From: Novosphingobium sp. JCM 18896
GTDB lineage: Bacteria > Pseudomonadota > Alphaproteobacteria > Sphingomonadales > Sphingomonadaceae
Direction: 5' to 3'
DNA length: 64,000 nt
NCBI RefSeq assembly: GCF_025938095.1
Contig: NZ_JAPCZF010000002.1
Span: 496,001-560,000 of the forward strand
In this document: positions 42,847 to 51,834 of the stretch, one piece after another
How positions within the stretch are numbered: the first letter of the stretch is position 1
Layout of the letters: each line of letters starts with the position of its first letter
The notes under the pieces: model-generated
Databases searched by the model: none
Told to the model about the DNA's origin: nothing
Seen by the model: the letters and a program-made list of their open reading frames with translations, nothing else
Program-made: the position numbers and the translations under genes

Positions 42847-43929
42847 TTGGACCATGCAGCAACCGAGCAGGAGGCGCTTTCGCAAATCGCGGCCGCGCAG
42901 GATCTTGAAACGCTCGAAAGCCTGCGCGTCGCGTTTCTCGGCAAGCAGGGCTCGATCTCGGGCCTGCTGAAGACGCTGGGCGGCATGAGCCCCGAGGAAC
43001 GCCAGAGCGAAGGCCCCAAGATCCACGCGCTGCGCGAAGGCGTGACCAATGCCCTGGCCGACCGCAAGGCCGCGCTCGAACATGCTGCGCTCGACGCGCG
43101 CCTCGCCGCCGAGACGATCGACCTGTCGCTGCCCGCGCCCGAAGCGCCGCGCGGTTCGGTCCATCCGATCGCCCAGACCATGGACGAACTCGCCGAGATC
43201 TTCGCCGACATGGGCTTCGCCGTCGCCACCGGCCCCGAGATCGAGGACGACTGGCACAATTTCACCGCGCTCAACATGCCCGAGAGCCATCCGGCGCGCG
43301 CGATGCACGACACCTTCTATTTCCCCGACCGGAACGCCGAAGGCCGCGAGATGCTGCTGCGCACGCACACCTCGCCCGTGCAGATCCGCGCCATGCTCCA
43401 GCAGGGCGCACCGCTGCGCATCATCGCCCCGGGCCGCGTCTACCGCTCGGACAGCGACGCGACGCACACGCCGATGTTCCACCAGATCGAAGGCCTGGTG
43501 ATCGACAAAGGCATCCACCTCGGCCACCTCAAGTGGACCCTGGAAACCTTCCTCAAGGCCTTCTTCGAGCGCGACGACGTGGTCCTGCGCCTGCGCCCGT
43601 CCTACTTCCCCTTCACCGAGCCTTCGGTCGAGGTCGACGTCGGCTACAGCCTGGTCAACGGCAAGCGCGTGATCGGCGGCTCGGAAGGCTGGATGGAAGT
43701 GCTGGGCAGCGGCATGGTCAACCGCAAGGTGATCGCCGCGGGTGGGCTCGATCCCGACGTCTACCAGGGCTTCGCCTTCGGCACCGGCGTCGATCGCCTG
43801 GCCATGCTCAAATACGGCATGGACGATCTGCGCGCCTTCTTCGACGGCGATGTCCGCTGGCTGTCGCACTATGGTTTCGCCCCGCTCGACGTCCCGACCC
43901 TGTCGGGCGGCGTGGGCACGGCTGCTTAA
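42847..43929 (+). CDS. pheS: Phenylalanyl-tRNA synthetase alpha subunit
   Basis: 360 residues from TTG 42847. The class II core carries motif 2 ([20 protein letters not shown], followed by [12 protein letters not shown]) and motif 3 ([20 protein letters not shown]). An N-terminal coiled coil (about 1-90) precedes it. Part of the alpha2-beta2 enzyme that charges tRNA-Phe. pheT follows 13 bases downstream. The predicted start has no ATG alternative with a better site nearby. Confidence 0.97.
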   Translation: MDHAATEQEALSQIAAAQDLETLESLRVAFLGKQGSISGLLKTLGGMSPEERQSEGPKIHALREGVTNALADRKAALEHAALDARLAAETIDLSLPAPEAPRGSVHPIAQTMDELAEIFADMGFAVATGPEIEDDWHNFTALNMPESHPARAMHDTFYFPDRNAEGREMLLRTHTSPVQIRAMLQQGAPLRIIAPGRVYRSDSDATHTPMFHQIEGLVIDKGIHLGHLKWTLETFLKAFFERDDVVLRLRPSYFPFTEPSVEVDVGYSLVNGKRVIGGSEGWMEVLGSGMVNRKVIAAGGLDPDVYQGFAFGTGVDRLAMLKYGMDDLRAFFDGDVRWLSHYGFAPLDVPTLSGGVGTAA

Positions 43930-43942
43930 GGGAGCCAGACAG

Positions 43943-46351
43943 ATGAAATTCTCGCTCTCCTGGCTCAAGGACCACCTCGACACGACCGCCTCGGTCGACG
44001 AGATCGCGCTGACGCTCAACGCCATCGGCCTCGAGGTCGAAGGCATCGAGAACCCGGCCGACAAGCTCAAGGGCTTCCGCGTCGCCAAGGTGCTGACCGC
44101 CGAACGCCACCCCAATGCCGACAAGCTGCAGGTGCTGACGGTCGATTCGGGTGACGGCCAGCCGCTCCAGGTCGTTTGCGGCGCGCCCAATGCGCGTGCC
44201 GGCCTCGTCGGCGTGCTCGGCCTGCCCGGAGCCGTGGTTCCGGCCAACGGCATGGTGCTCAAGGTCGCGGCAGTGCGCTCGGTCGAATCGAACGGCATGA
44301 TGTGCTCGACCCGCGAGCTCGAGCTCGGCGAAGACCACGACGGCATCATCGAGCTGCCCGCCGACGCGCCGATCGGCCAGGCCTTCGCCGACTATCATGG
44401 CGCCGATCCGGTGTTCGACATCGCCATCACGCCCAACCGCCCCGACTGCATGGGCGTCTACGGCATCGCGCGCGATCTCGCCGCCGCCGGCCTCGGCACG
44501 CTCAAGCCGATCGCCGCGCCGCAGATCGCCGGCACCTTCGCCTCGCCGGTCGAGATCCGTACCGAGGACGCCGAAGGCTGCCCCGCCTTCTACGGCCGCA
44601 CGGTGCTGGGCGTGACCAACGGCCCCTCGCCCGACTGGCTCCAGGCCCGCCTCAAGAGCGCGGGCCAGCGCCCGATTTCGGCACTGGTCGACGTGACCAA
44701 CTACGTCATGCTGACCTATGGCCGCCCGGCCCACGCCTATGACCGCGCCAAGCTGACCGGCGCCGTCGTCGCGCGCCGTGCCCAGGACGGCGAAGGCGTG
44801 ACCGCGCTCAACGGCAAGCACTACCTGCTCGACCACACGATGACCGTGATCGCCGACGAGGCCGGCGTCCACGACATCGCCGGCATCATGGGCGGCGAGC
44901 ATTCGGGCTGCTCGGACGACACCAAGGACGTGCTGCTCGAGATCGCCTATTTCGATCCGACGCGCATCGCCCAGACCGGCCGCACCTTGAACCTGACCTC
45001 GGACGCGCGTGGCCGCTTCGAGCGCGGCATCGATCCGCAGTTCCTCGACACCGGGCTCGACCTGCTCACCGGGCTGATCATCGAGATCTGCGGTGGCCAG
45101 GCTTCGGAAGTCATCCGCGCGGGCACGCCGCCCTCGGGGGCCAAGGTCGTCCATTACGAGCCGGCGCTGGCCGAAAGGCTCGGCGGCGTCGCGGTACAGC
45201 CGGCACGCCAGCGCGAAATCCTCGAAAGCCTCGGCTTCTCGGTGGTCGTGGTCGACAGCCAGCAGGGCGAACAGTGGAGCGTCACCGCGCCCGGCTGGCG
45301 CCCCGACGTCGACGGCGCGCCCGACATCGTCGAGGAAGTCATCCGCATCCACGGGCTCGACAAGGTCGAGAGCGTCGCCCTGCCGCGTGCAGATGGCGTC
45401 GCGCGGCCGACCGCCACGCCCACGCAGAAGCTCGAGCGCCGTCTGCGCCGCGCCGCTGCCGCGCGCGGCAATCACGAGGCCGTGACCTGGTCGTTCCTGC
45501 CCGAAGCCGAGGCCGCGACCTTCGCGGATTCGGCCGTCTGGACCCTCGCCAATCCGATCAGCGAGGACATGAAAGCCATGCGCCCCTCGCTGCTGCCCGG
45601 GCTGCTGTCCGCGGTGCGCCGCAACCTCGACCGCGGTGCCGCCGGCCTGCGCCTGTTCGAGATCGGCCGCCGCTATCTGCGCGCCGAGAACGGCACGAGC
45701 GACGAGCGACTTTCGCTGGCGGTAGTCCTCGCCGGCGAGAAGACCCCGCGCGGTTGGGCCACGGGCAAGGCCGCCACGTTCGACGCCTATGACGCCAAGG
45801 CCGAGGCGCTGGCCCTGCTCGCCGAAGCCGGCGCGCCGGTCGACAACCTGCAGGTCATGGGCGAAGCGGGTTCGCAGTTCCATCCGGGCCAGTCGGCAAC
45901 CTTGCGGCTCGGGCCCAAGGCCGTGCTCGCGCGCTTCGGCATGCTGCATCCCGCGGTGCTCAAGCAGTTCGACATCGACGCGCCGGTCGCCGTCGCCGAG
46001 CTGTTCCTCGATGCGATCCCCGGCAAGAAGGGCGCGGCGAGCTTCGCCCGCGTCCACTATGCCCCGCCCGCGCTGCAGGCGGTAACGCGCGACTTCGCCT
46101 TCCTCGTGCCCGCCGAACTGCCCGCGGGCGATCTCGTCCGCATGGTCAAGGGCGCCGACAAGGCGAACATCGTCGCCGCACGCCTGTTCGACGACTTCCG
46201 CGGCCAGGGCGTGCCCGAAGGCAGCAAGTCGCTGGCCATCGAGGTGACGCTCCAGCCGGGTGACAAGAGCTATGCCGAGGCCGACCTCAAGGCGATCGCC
46301 GACAAGGTCACCGCCGCGGCCGCCAAGCTGGGCGCGACGTTGCGGGGATAA
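43943..46351 (+). CDS. pheT: Phenylalanyl-tRNA synthetase beta subunit
   Basis: 802 residues, normal length, from ATG 43943 (MKFSLSWLKDHLDTTASVDE). The tRNA-binding EMAP-like domain comes first (RVAKVLTAERHPNADKLQVL), then the B3/B4 editing region and B5, and the class II-like core. The C-terminal anticodon-binding (FDX-ACB) domain ends with LQPGDKSYAEADLKAIADKV. It partners with PheS. A nested palindrome repeat starts at the stop codon. Confidence 0.97.
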   Translation: MKFSLSWLKDHLDTTASVDEIALTLNAIGLEVEGIENPADKLKGFRVAKVLTAERHPNADKLQVLTVDSGDGQPLQVVCGAPNARAGLVGVLGLPGAVVPANGMVLKVAAVRSVESNGMMCSTRELELGEDHDGIIELPADAPIGQAFADYHGADPVFDIAITPNRPDCMGVYGIARDLAAAGLGTLKPIAAPQIAGTFASPVEIRTEDAEGCPAFYGRTVLGVTNGPSPDWLQARLKSAGQRPISALVDVTNYVMLTYGRPAHAYDRAKLTGAVVARRAQDGEGVTALNGKHYLLDHTMTVIADEAGVHDIAGIMGGEHSGCSDDTKDVLLEIAYFDPTRIAQTGRTLNLTSDARGRFERGIDPQFLDTGLDLLTGLIIEICGGQASEVIRAGTPPSGAKVVHYEPALAERLGGVAVQPARQREILESLGFSVVVVDSQQGEQWSVTAPGWRPDVDGAPDIVEEVIRIHGLDKVESVALPRADGVARPTATPTQKLERRLRRAAAARGNHEAVTWSFLPEAEAATFADSAVWTLANPISEDMKAMRPSLLPGLLSAVRRNLDRGAAGLRLFEIGRRYLRAENGTSDERLSLAVVLAGEKTPRGWATGKAATFDAYDAKAEALALLAEAGAPVDNLQVMGEAGSQFHPGQSATLRLGPKAVLARFGMLHPAVLKQFDIDAPVAVAELFLDAIPGKKGAASFARVHYAPPALQAVTRDFAFLVPAELPAGDLVRMVKGADKANIVAARLFDDFRGQGVPEGSKSLAIEVTLQPGDKSYAEADLKAIADKVTAAAAKLGATLRG

Positions 46352-46492
46352 GCCAATCCTCCCCGGTCCGGGGAGGTGGCAGCGCGCAGCGCTGACGGAG
46401 GGGGCTCTCGACGCCAAGCGGCGCTTCGGGCAAACCCCCTCCACCACGCCGCTTCGCGTCGCGGTCCCCCTCCCCGTGCCGGGGAGGATTGG
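46352..46492. repeat. Nested palindromic intergenic repeat, copy C
   Basis: Outer arms start CCAATCCTCCCC (46352-46363) and end GGGGAGGATTGG (46481-46492). Each arm has an internal CTCCCC..GGGGAG hairpin and the inner halves carry GGAGGGGGCT / ACCCCCTCCACC. Same architecture as the elements at 9866 and 25440. It fills nearly the whole gap between pheT and the next gene, whose likely ribosome binding site overlaps the right arm. Confidence 0.85.
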
Positions 46493-46499
46493 AGCTGCC

Positions 46500-47381
46500 A
46501 TGACCGACCTGATCACGATCACCTCCGGCGATCTCACCGCCCGCATCAACCCGCAAGGCGCCGAGCTCTGGTCGCTGACCGATGCCCAGGGCCGCGAGTA
46601 CATGACCGACGCCGATCCGGCCTTCTGGACCGGCCGCGCGCCGCTGTTGTTTCCGATCGTCGGCGCGCTAAACGGCGGGCATTACCGGCTCTGCGGCTCG
46701 GCGCACGAACTGGCCAAGCACGGCTTCGCGCGGAACAGCCGGTTCGACTGCGTGGCCGCCGATGCGGTCAGCGCCACGTTCCGGCTCACCGCCAGCGAAG
46801 CAACGCACCAAGCCTATCCTTTTCCCTTCACGCTCGACATGCGGTTCGCGCTCGAGGGCTGGACGCTGCGCATGACCGCCACGGTCGCGAACGACGGCGT
46901 GACCGACATGCCGTTCTCCTTCGGCTTCCATCCCGCCTTCGCCTGGCCGCTGCCCGGCGGCGCGGCCAAGCAGGACCATCGCGTGACCTTCGCGCAGGCC
47001 GAACCCCAGCCGATCCGCCGGATCGAGCCGCCCAGCGGCCTGCTGCGACCCGAGCCGCAGCCGACACCCGTCGTCGGGCGTGAACTCACCCCCGACGCGG
47101 CGCTGTTCGAGGCCGATGCGCTGATCTGGGACGATCTCGCCAGCCGCGCGCTGACCTATGGCGCGCCGGGCGGCGCCAGCCTCGACATTGCCTTCCCCGA
47201 CACGCCGATGCTCGGAATCTGGCAGAAACCCGGCGCCGCCTACCTCTGCATCGAGCCCTGGCAGGGCATCGCCGACCCGCAGGGCTTCGCCGATGACCTG
47301 CGCAACAAGCCCGGCGTGGTCAGCCTCGCCCCCGGCGCGGAACGCAGCTTCCGCATGGACGTGACCGTTTCGCCCGGCTAA
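46500..47381 (+). CDS. Aldose 1-epimerase family protein
   Basis: 293 residues from ATG 46500 with GGAG seven or so bases upstream. The beta-sandwich fold is recognised from ITSGDLTARINPQGAELWSL at the start, ELAKHGFARNSRFDCVA in the middle, and FSFGFHPAFAWPL with the catalytic-type His, then YLCIEPWQGIADPQGF. LacX/YeaD-like epimerases of this class act on hexose or hexose-6-phosphate. The substrate is unknown. The next gene prfC starts eight bases after the stop. Confidence 0.85.
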   Translation: MTDLITITSGDLTARINPQGAELWSLTDAQGREYMTDADPAFWTGRAPLLFPIVGALNGGHYRLCGSAHELAKHGFARNSRFDCVAADAVSATFRLTASEATHQAYPFPFTLDMRFALEGWTLRMTATVANDGVTDMPFSFGFHPAFAWPLPGGAAKQDHRVTFAQAEPQPIRRIEPPSGLLRPEPQPTPVVGRELTPDAALFEADALIWDDLASRALTYGAPGGASLDIAFPDTPMLGIWQKPGAAYLCIEPWQGIADPQGFADDLRNKPGVVSLAPGAERSFRMDVTVSPG

Positions 47382-47389
47382 CGGGCCGC

Positions 47390-48925
47390 ATGTCCAATCG
47401 TCGCACCTTCGCCATCATCTCGCACCCCGACGCCGGCAAGACCACCTTGACCGAGAAGCTGCTGCTGCAGGGCGGCGCGATCCATCTCGCCGGGCAGGTC
47501 AAGGCGCGCGGCGCGGCGCGGCGAGCGCGGTCGGACTGGATGAAGATCGAGCAGCAGCGCGGCATCTCGGTGACCAGCTCGGTGATGACCTTCGAGAAGG
47601 CGATGGACAATGGCGAGACCATCACCTTCAACCTGCTCGACACCCCGGGCCACGAGGACTTTTCCGAAGACACCTACCGCACGCTGACCGCGGTGGACTC
47701 GGCGATCATGGTGATCGACGCCGCCAAGGGCATCGAGCCGCAGACGCGCAAGCTGTTCGAAGTCTGCCGCATGCGTTCGGTGCCGATCATCACCTTCGTC
47801 AACAAGGTCGACCGCGAGGGCCGGCCCGTGTTCGAAACGCTCGACGAGGTTGCCGATGCGCTCGCGCTTGACGTCGTGCCGATGTCCTGGCCGGTCGGCA
47901 TGGGCGGCCAGTTCCAGGGCGTGCTCGACCTGGCGACCAACACGATCAGCCGCCCCGAAGGCGACAGCCGCGAATTCCTCGGCAAGGTCGAGGAAGCGCC
48001 CGCGCTGCCCGACGACATCGCCGAAGAGATCGAGCTGGCCCAGGCCGGCTATCCCGAATTCGACATCGAGGCCTATCGTCACGGCGACCTGACCCCGGTC
48101 TATTTCGGCTCGGCGCTCAAGAACTTCGGCGTCGCCGAGCTGATCGACGCGATCGCCAAGTTCGCGCCGCCGCCGCGTCCGCAGCCGAGTGAGGCCGGCA
48201 CGATCGAGCCCGACAACAAGGAAGTCACGGGCTTCATCTTCAAGGTCCAGGCGAATATGGACCCGATGCACCGCGACCGCATCGCCTTCATGCGACTGGT
48301 CTCGGGCACCTTCAAGCGCGGCATGAAGCTGACGCCGTCGGGCCTGGGCAAGCCGATCGCGGTGCACTCGCCGATCCTGTTCTTCGCGCAGGACCGCGAG
48401 ATCGCCGACAGCGCCGAGCCCGGCGACATCATCGGCATTCCCAACCACGGCACCTTGCGCGTGGGTGATACGCTGAGCGAGGCCAACAAGGTCCGCTTCA
48501 CCGGCCTGCCCAACTTCGCGCCCGAAATCCTGCGCAGAGTCGCGCTCAAGGACCCGACCAAGACCAAGCAGCTGCGCAAAGCGCTCGACGATCTGTCCGA
48601 AGAGGGCGTGATCCAGGTGTTCTACCCCGAGATCGGCGCGCAGTGGATCGTCGGCGTGGTCGGCCAGCTCCAGCTCGAAGTGCTGATCAGCCGGCTCGAG
48701 GCCGAATACAAGGTCGAGGCCATGCTCGAACCCGCACCCTTCGACACCGCGCGCTGGCTCAAGGGCAGCGACACCGCGCTCAAGGGCTTCGCCGACTTCA
48801 ACAAGTCGAACCTCGCCAAGGACCGCGACGGCGACCCGGTGTTCCTGGCGCGTTCGGCCTGGGACGTGAACTACCAGCAGGAACGCAATCCCGAGCTGAC
48901 CTTCAGCGCCACCAAGGAGCGCTGA
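47390..48925 (+). CDS. prfC: Peptide chain release factor 3
   Basis: 511 residues. G-domain motifs: G1 SHPDAGKTTLTEKLL, G2 region RGISVTSSVMTFE, G3 LDTPGHEDFSEDTYRTL, G4 NKVDREGRP. Domain II and C-terminal segments such as GGQFQGVLDLATNT and QWIVGVVGQLQLEVLISRLE follow, as in RF3. The GTPase recycles RF1/RF2 from the ribosome. It lies just after the epimerase gene and is of normal length. Confidence 0.96.
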   Translation: MSNRRTFAIISHPDAGKTTLTEKLLLQGGAIHLAGQVKARGAARRARSDWMKIEQQRGISVTSSVMTFEKAMDNGETITFNLLDTPGHEDFSEDTYRTLTAVDSAIMVIDAAKGIEPQTRKLFEVCRMRSVPIITFVNKVDREGRPVFETLDEVADALALDVVPMSWPVGMGGQFQGVLDLATNTISRPEGDSREFLGKVEEAPALPDDIAEEIELAQAGYPEFDIEAYRHGDLTPVYFGSALKNFGVAELIDAIAKFAPPPRPQPSEAGTIEPDNKEVTGFIFKVQANMDPMHRDRIAFMRLVSGTFKRGMKLTPSGLGKPIAVHSPILFFAQDREIADSAEPGDIIGIPNHGTLRVGDTLSEANKVRFTGLPNFAPEILRRVALKDPTKTKQLRKALDDLSEEGVIQVFYPEIGAQWIVGVVGQLQLEVLISRLEAEYKVEAMLEPAPFDTARWLKGSDTALKGFADFNKSNLAKDRDGDPVFLARSAWDVNYQQERNPELTFSATKER

Positions 48926-49031
48926 AGGTCCAGCCGCGCTCTGGAGCGGCGGGGCGGACGGGCATAGACTGATCGCATCGCGAATCGGAACGGGGCCGGT
49001 CGGGCCCGTCCACTCGTGGGGGATCGGACTG

Positions 49032-49991
49032 ATGACCGCGAACCAGACCGCCAACCAGACCTGGGCCCTGCCGCAGCTCGGCGCCCGCCGCTTTCTCACC
49101 GACGGCGGTCTCGAGACCACGCTGATATTCCACCAGGGCATCGACCTACCGCTGTTCGCCGCGATCGTGCTGCTCGAACGCGAGGAAGGCCGCGCGGTGC
49201 TCGATCGCTATTTCGAGACCTATCTCGCGATCGCGCGCGAGGCGGGCACCGGTTTCGTGCTCGAAAGCGCGACCTGGCGCGCCAGCCGCGACTGGGCCGC
49301 GCCGCTCGCGCTCGGCGAGCAGGCCCTCGCCGATCTCAACCGGCAGGCGATCGTCCAGTTGCAGGCGCTGCGCACGGCGCACGCGACACAAGACATGCCG
49401 ATCGTCGTCAGCGGTTGCATCGGTCCGCGCGGCGACGGTTACGACCCCGGCCTGATCATGACCGTCGCCGAAGCCAGGGCCTATCATGGGTGGCAGGTCG
49501 CGCTCTTCGCCGAGCAGGGTGCCGACATGGTGACCGCGATGACGATGACCAACCTGCCGGAGGCGACCGGCGTCGTGCTGGCGGCGCAGGATGCCGGCCT
49601 GCCGGTGGCGATCTCGTTCACCCTGGAAACCGACGGCAGGCTGCCGACGGGCGAGACGCTGGTCGATGCGATTGTCGCGGTCGACCGCGCGACGGGCGAT
49701 GGTCCCGCCTACTACATGATCAACTGCGCCCATCCGAGCCACTTCGCCGGCACCTTGGCCGACGGTGGCGATGCTTTGCAGCGCATCCGCGGCATCCGCG
49801 CCAACGCCTCGCGCCGCAGCCATGCGGAGCTCGACGAAGCCGCCGATCTCGACGCGGGCGATCCCGAGGAGCTCGGCGAAGACTACCGCCGCCTGCTGGC
49901 CGCCTTGCCGGGGCTTACGATCCTCGGTGGTTGCTGCGGCACCGATCACCGCCACGTCATGGCCATTGCCGCGCGCTGCGCCGGATCCTAG
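49032..49991 (+). CDS. Homocysteine S-methyltransferase family protein
   Basis: 319 residues. The zinc thiolate ligands of the family are present: Cys in NCAHPSHF (about residue 237) and GGCCGTDHRHV at the C-terminus. FLTDGGLETTLIFHQGIDLP is the conserved N-terminal strand. This is a single-domain methyltransferase (MmuM/BHMT-like), not full-length MetH. It could methylate homocysteine from S-methylmethionine or betaine, or act on another thiol. Part of a run of three genes up to 51304. Confidence 0.85.
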   Translation: MTANQTANQTWALPQLGARRFLTDGGLETTLIFHQGIDLPLFAAIVLLEREEGRAVLDRYFETYLAIAREAGTGFVLESATWRASRDWAAPLALGEQALADLNRQAIVQLQALRTAHATQDMPIVVSGCIGPRGDGYDPGLIMTVAEARAYHGWQVALFAEQGADMVTAMTMTNLPEATGVVLAAQDAGLPVAISFTLETDGRLPTGETLVDAIVAVDRATGDGPAYYMINCAHPSHFAGTLADGGDALQRIRGIRANASRRSHAELDEAADLDAGDPEELGEDYRRLLAALPGLTILGGCCGTDHRHVMAIAARCAGS

Positions 49992-50000
49992 TCTGGGCGC

Positions 50001-50591
50001 ATGGCCCAGTTCACCGAAGCGCTGACCGACACCGACATCGCCATGATCGGGCGGCAAAGCCTGTTCTTCGTCGCCACCGCCGCCGATGAGGGGCGGATCA
50101 ACCTGAGTCCCAAGGGCTACGATGCCTTCCGCGTGCTTTCGCCCACGCGCGTCGCCTGGCTCGATCTCGGCGGCTCGGGCAACGAGACCCACGCGCACCT
50201 CGTCGCCGACGGGCGCATCACCATAATGTTCTGCGAATTCGCGCAGCCGCCGCTGATCTTGCGGATCTATGGGCGCGGGCGCCCGGTGCTGCCCGCCGAT
50301 CCCGACTGGCACGAACTGTCCGCGCCATTCGATCTGCTTCCCGGCACCCGCCAGATCTTCGAGGTAACGGTCGAAAGCGTCCAGACGAGCTGCGGCTGGG
50401 GCGTGCCGGTAATGACGCTCGATCACGAGCGGCAGACCTTGGTCAAATATCACGCCCAGGCCGATCCCGAGGCCTGGGAAGCCAAGTATCGCGCGCGGAC
50501 GAAAAGCATCGACGGCCTGCCGGTGACGCCGACCGATCGCTACATTTCCGGTCATGGGCCTGGGAACAAATCGGTCGCCACCGACGCTTGA
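50001..50591 (+). CDS. Pyridoxamine 5'-phosphate oxidase-fold (PPOX) protein
   Basis: 196 residues. A flavin split-barrel start IGRQSLFFVATAADEGRINL with SPKGYDAFRVLSPTRVAWLD, then GNETHAHLVADGRITIMFCE, fits the PNPOx-like F420/FMN-binding family. The C-terminal half (YHAQADPEAWEAKYRARTKS) is specific to a subfamily. No signal peptide. Redox function on an unknown substrate. It begins nine bases after the methyltransferase gene and its stop nearly touches the next start. Confidence 0.8.
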   Translation: MAQFTEALTDTDIAMIGRQSLFFVATAADEGRINLSPKGYDAFRVLSPTRVAWLDLGGSGNETHAHLVADGRITIMFCEFAQPPLILRIYGRGRPVLPADPDWHELSAPFDLLPGTRQIFEVTVESVQTSCGWGVPVMTLDHERQTLVKYHAQADPEAWEAKYRARTKSIDGLPVTPTDRYISGHGPGNKSVATDA

Positions 50592-50599
50592 TCGCGGTC

Positions 50600-51304
50600 A
50601 TGGAACTGACCTTCGCCAGCTACAACATCCACAAGGCCGTGGGCATCGACCGCCGCCGCGATCCCGATCGCATCATCGCGATCCTCAACGAGATCGGCGC
50701 CGACGTGGTCGCGCTGCAGGAAGCCGATCGGCGCTTCGGCCGACGCGAGACCGTGCTGCCGCTGGCCGCGATCGACACCTATACGCCCTACCGCGCGATC
50801 CCGCTGCAGATGAAGCCCGATTCGATCGGCTGGCACGGCAATGCCCTGCTCGTGCGCCGCGAGATCGAGGTGATCGAGGCCGCCGCCGTGCCGCTGCCGA
50901 CGCTCGAACCGCGCGGCGCGGTGCGCGCCGATCTGCGGCTCGACGGGCACCGCCTGCGCGTCGTTGGCATGCATCTCGACCTCTCGGGCCTGCGCCGACG
51001 CCAGCAGGTACGCTCGATCCTGTCGCACGTCGCCGCCTGCGACGGCGCGAGCCCGACCGTGCTGATGGGCGATTTCAACGAATGGGCGCGCCACGGCGGC
51101 TGCTTCCACGAATTCCTCGACGGCTGGCACCTGCTCGCCCCGGGCCGGAGCTTCCCGTCGCGGCGCCCCGTCGCGCAGCTCGATCGCATCGTCGCCTCGC
51201 ACGACTGGAAGCTGGTGGGAACCGGAGTGCACCACTCGGCGTTGGCGGCGAAAGGGTCCGACCATCTGCCGGTCTGGGCTCGCCTATCCCTGCCTAAAAA
51301 TTAG
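50600..51304 (+). CDS. Endonuclease/exonuclease/phosphatase (EEP) family protein
   Basis: 234 residues from ATG 50600 (MELTFASYNIHKAVGIDRRR); TTG 50588 in frame would overlap the previous stop. Active-site motifs of the DNase I/APE1-like fold: SYNIHKAVG (Asn), ALQEADRRFG (Glu), VLMGDFNEWARHG (GDFN), and KGSDHLPVWARL (SDHxP). Such enzymes cut phosphodiesters in nucleic acids or phospholipids. No signal peptide seen. The target is unknown; the gene is the third of a tight run. Confidence 0.86.
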   Translation: MELTFASYNIHKAVGIDRRRDPDRIIAILNEIGADVVALQEADRRFGRRETVLPLAAIDTYTPYRAIPLQMKPDSIGWHGNALLVRREIEVIEAAAVPLPTLEPRGAVRADLRLDGHRLRVVGMHLDLSGLRRRQQVRSILSHVAACDGASPTVLMGDFNEWARHGGCFHEFLDGWHLLAPGRSFPSRRPVAQLDRIVASHDWKLVGTGVHHSALAAKGSDHLPVWARLSLPKN

Positions 51305-51391
51305 GCAGCTGCTCACGATTCGAGCGTTGTCATGCTGCGCTGCGGTGAGCCGTTCTGGCCCTGCGGCCTGCTTTATTGACGATTCCTTAAA

Positions 51392-51407
51392 TTGGCACGC
51401 CCCTTGC
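51392..51407 (+). promoter_or_regulatory. Sigma-54 promoter of glnK-amtB
   Basis: TTGGCACG-CCCC-TTGC has the invariant GG (51394-51395) and GC (51406-51407) with exactly ten bases between them, the -24/-12 spacing of RpoN promoters. It is 48 bases upstream of the glnK ATG. This fits NtrC-controlled expression under nitrogen limitation, as known for this operon in other Proteobacteria. The NtrC sites themselves were not identified with confidence. Confidence 0.85.
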
Positions 51408-51443
51408 GATGCCCTGCCCGCCGGCGATCGGTCCGGTGGCTAG

Positions 51444-51794
<351 letters not shown>

Positions 51795-51834
51795 TGCGCG
51801 CATCCGACACATCTTCCCACAGGGGGGTACAACC

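Noticed and set aside
43808..46603. 931-residue minus-strand ORF opposite pheT
   Set aside because: Antisense shadow of pheT; runs through the repeat and has no domain.
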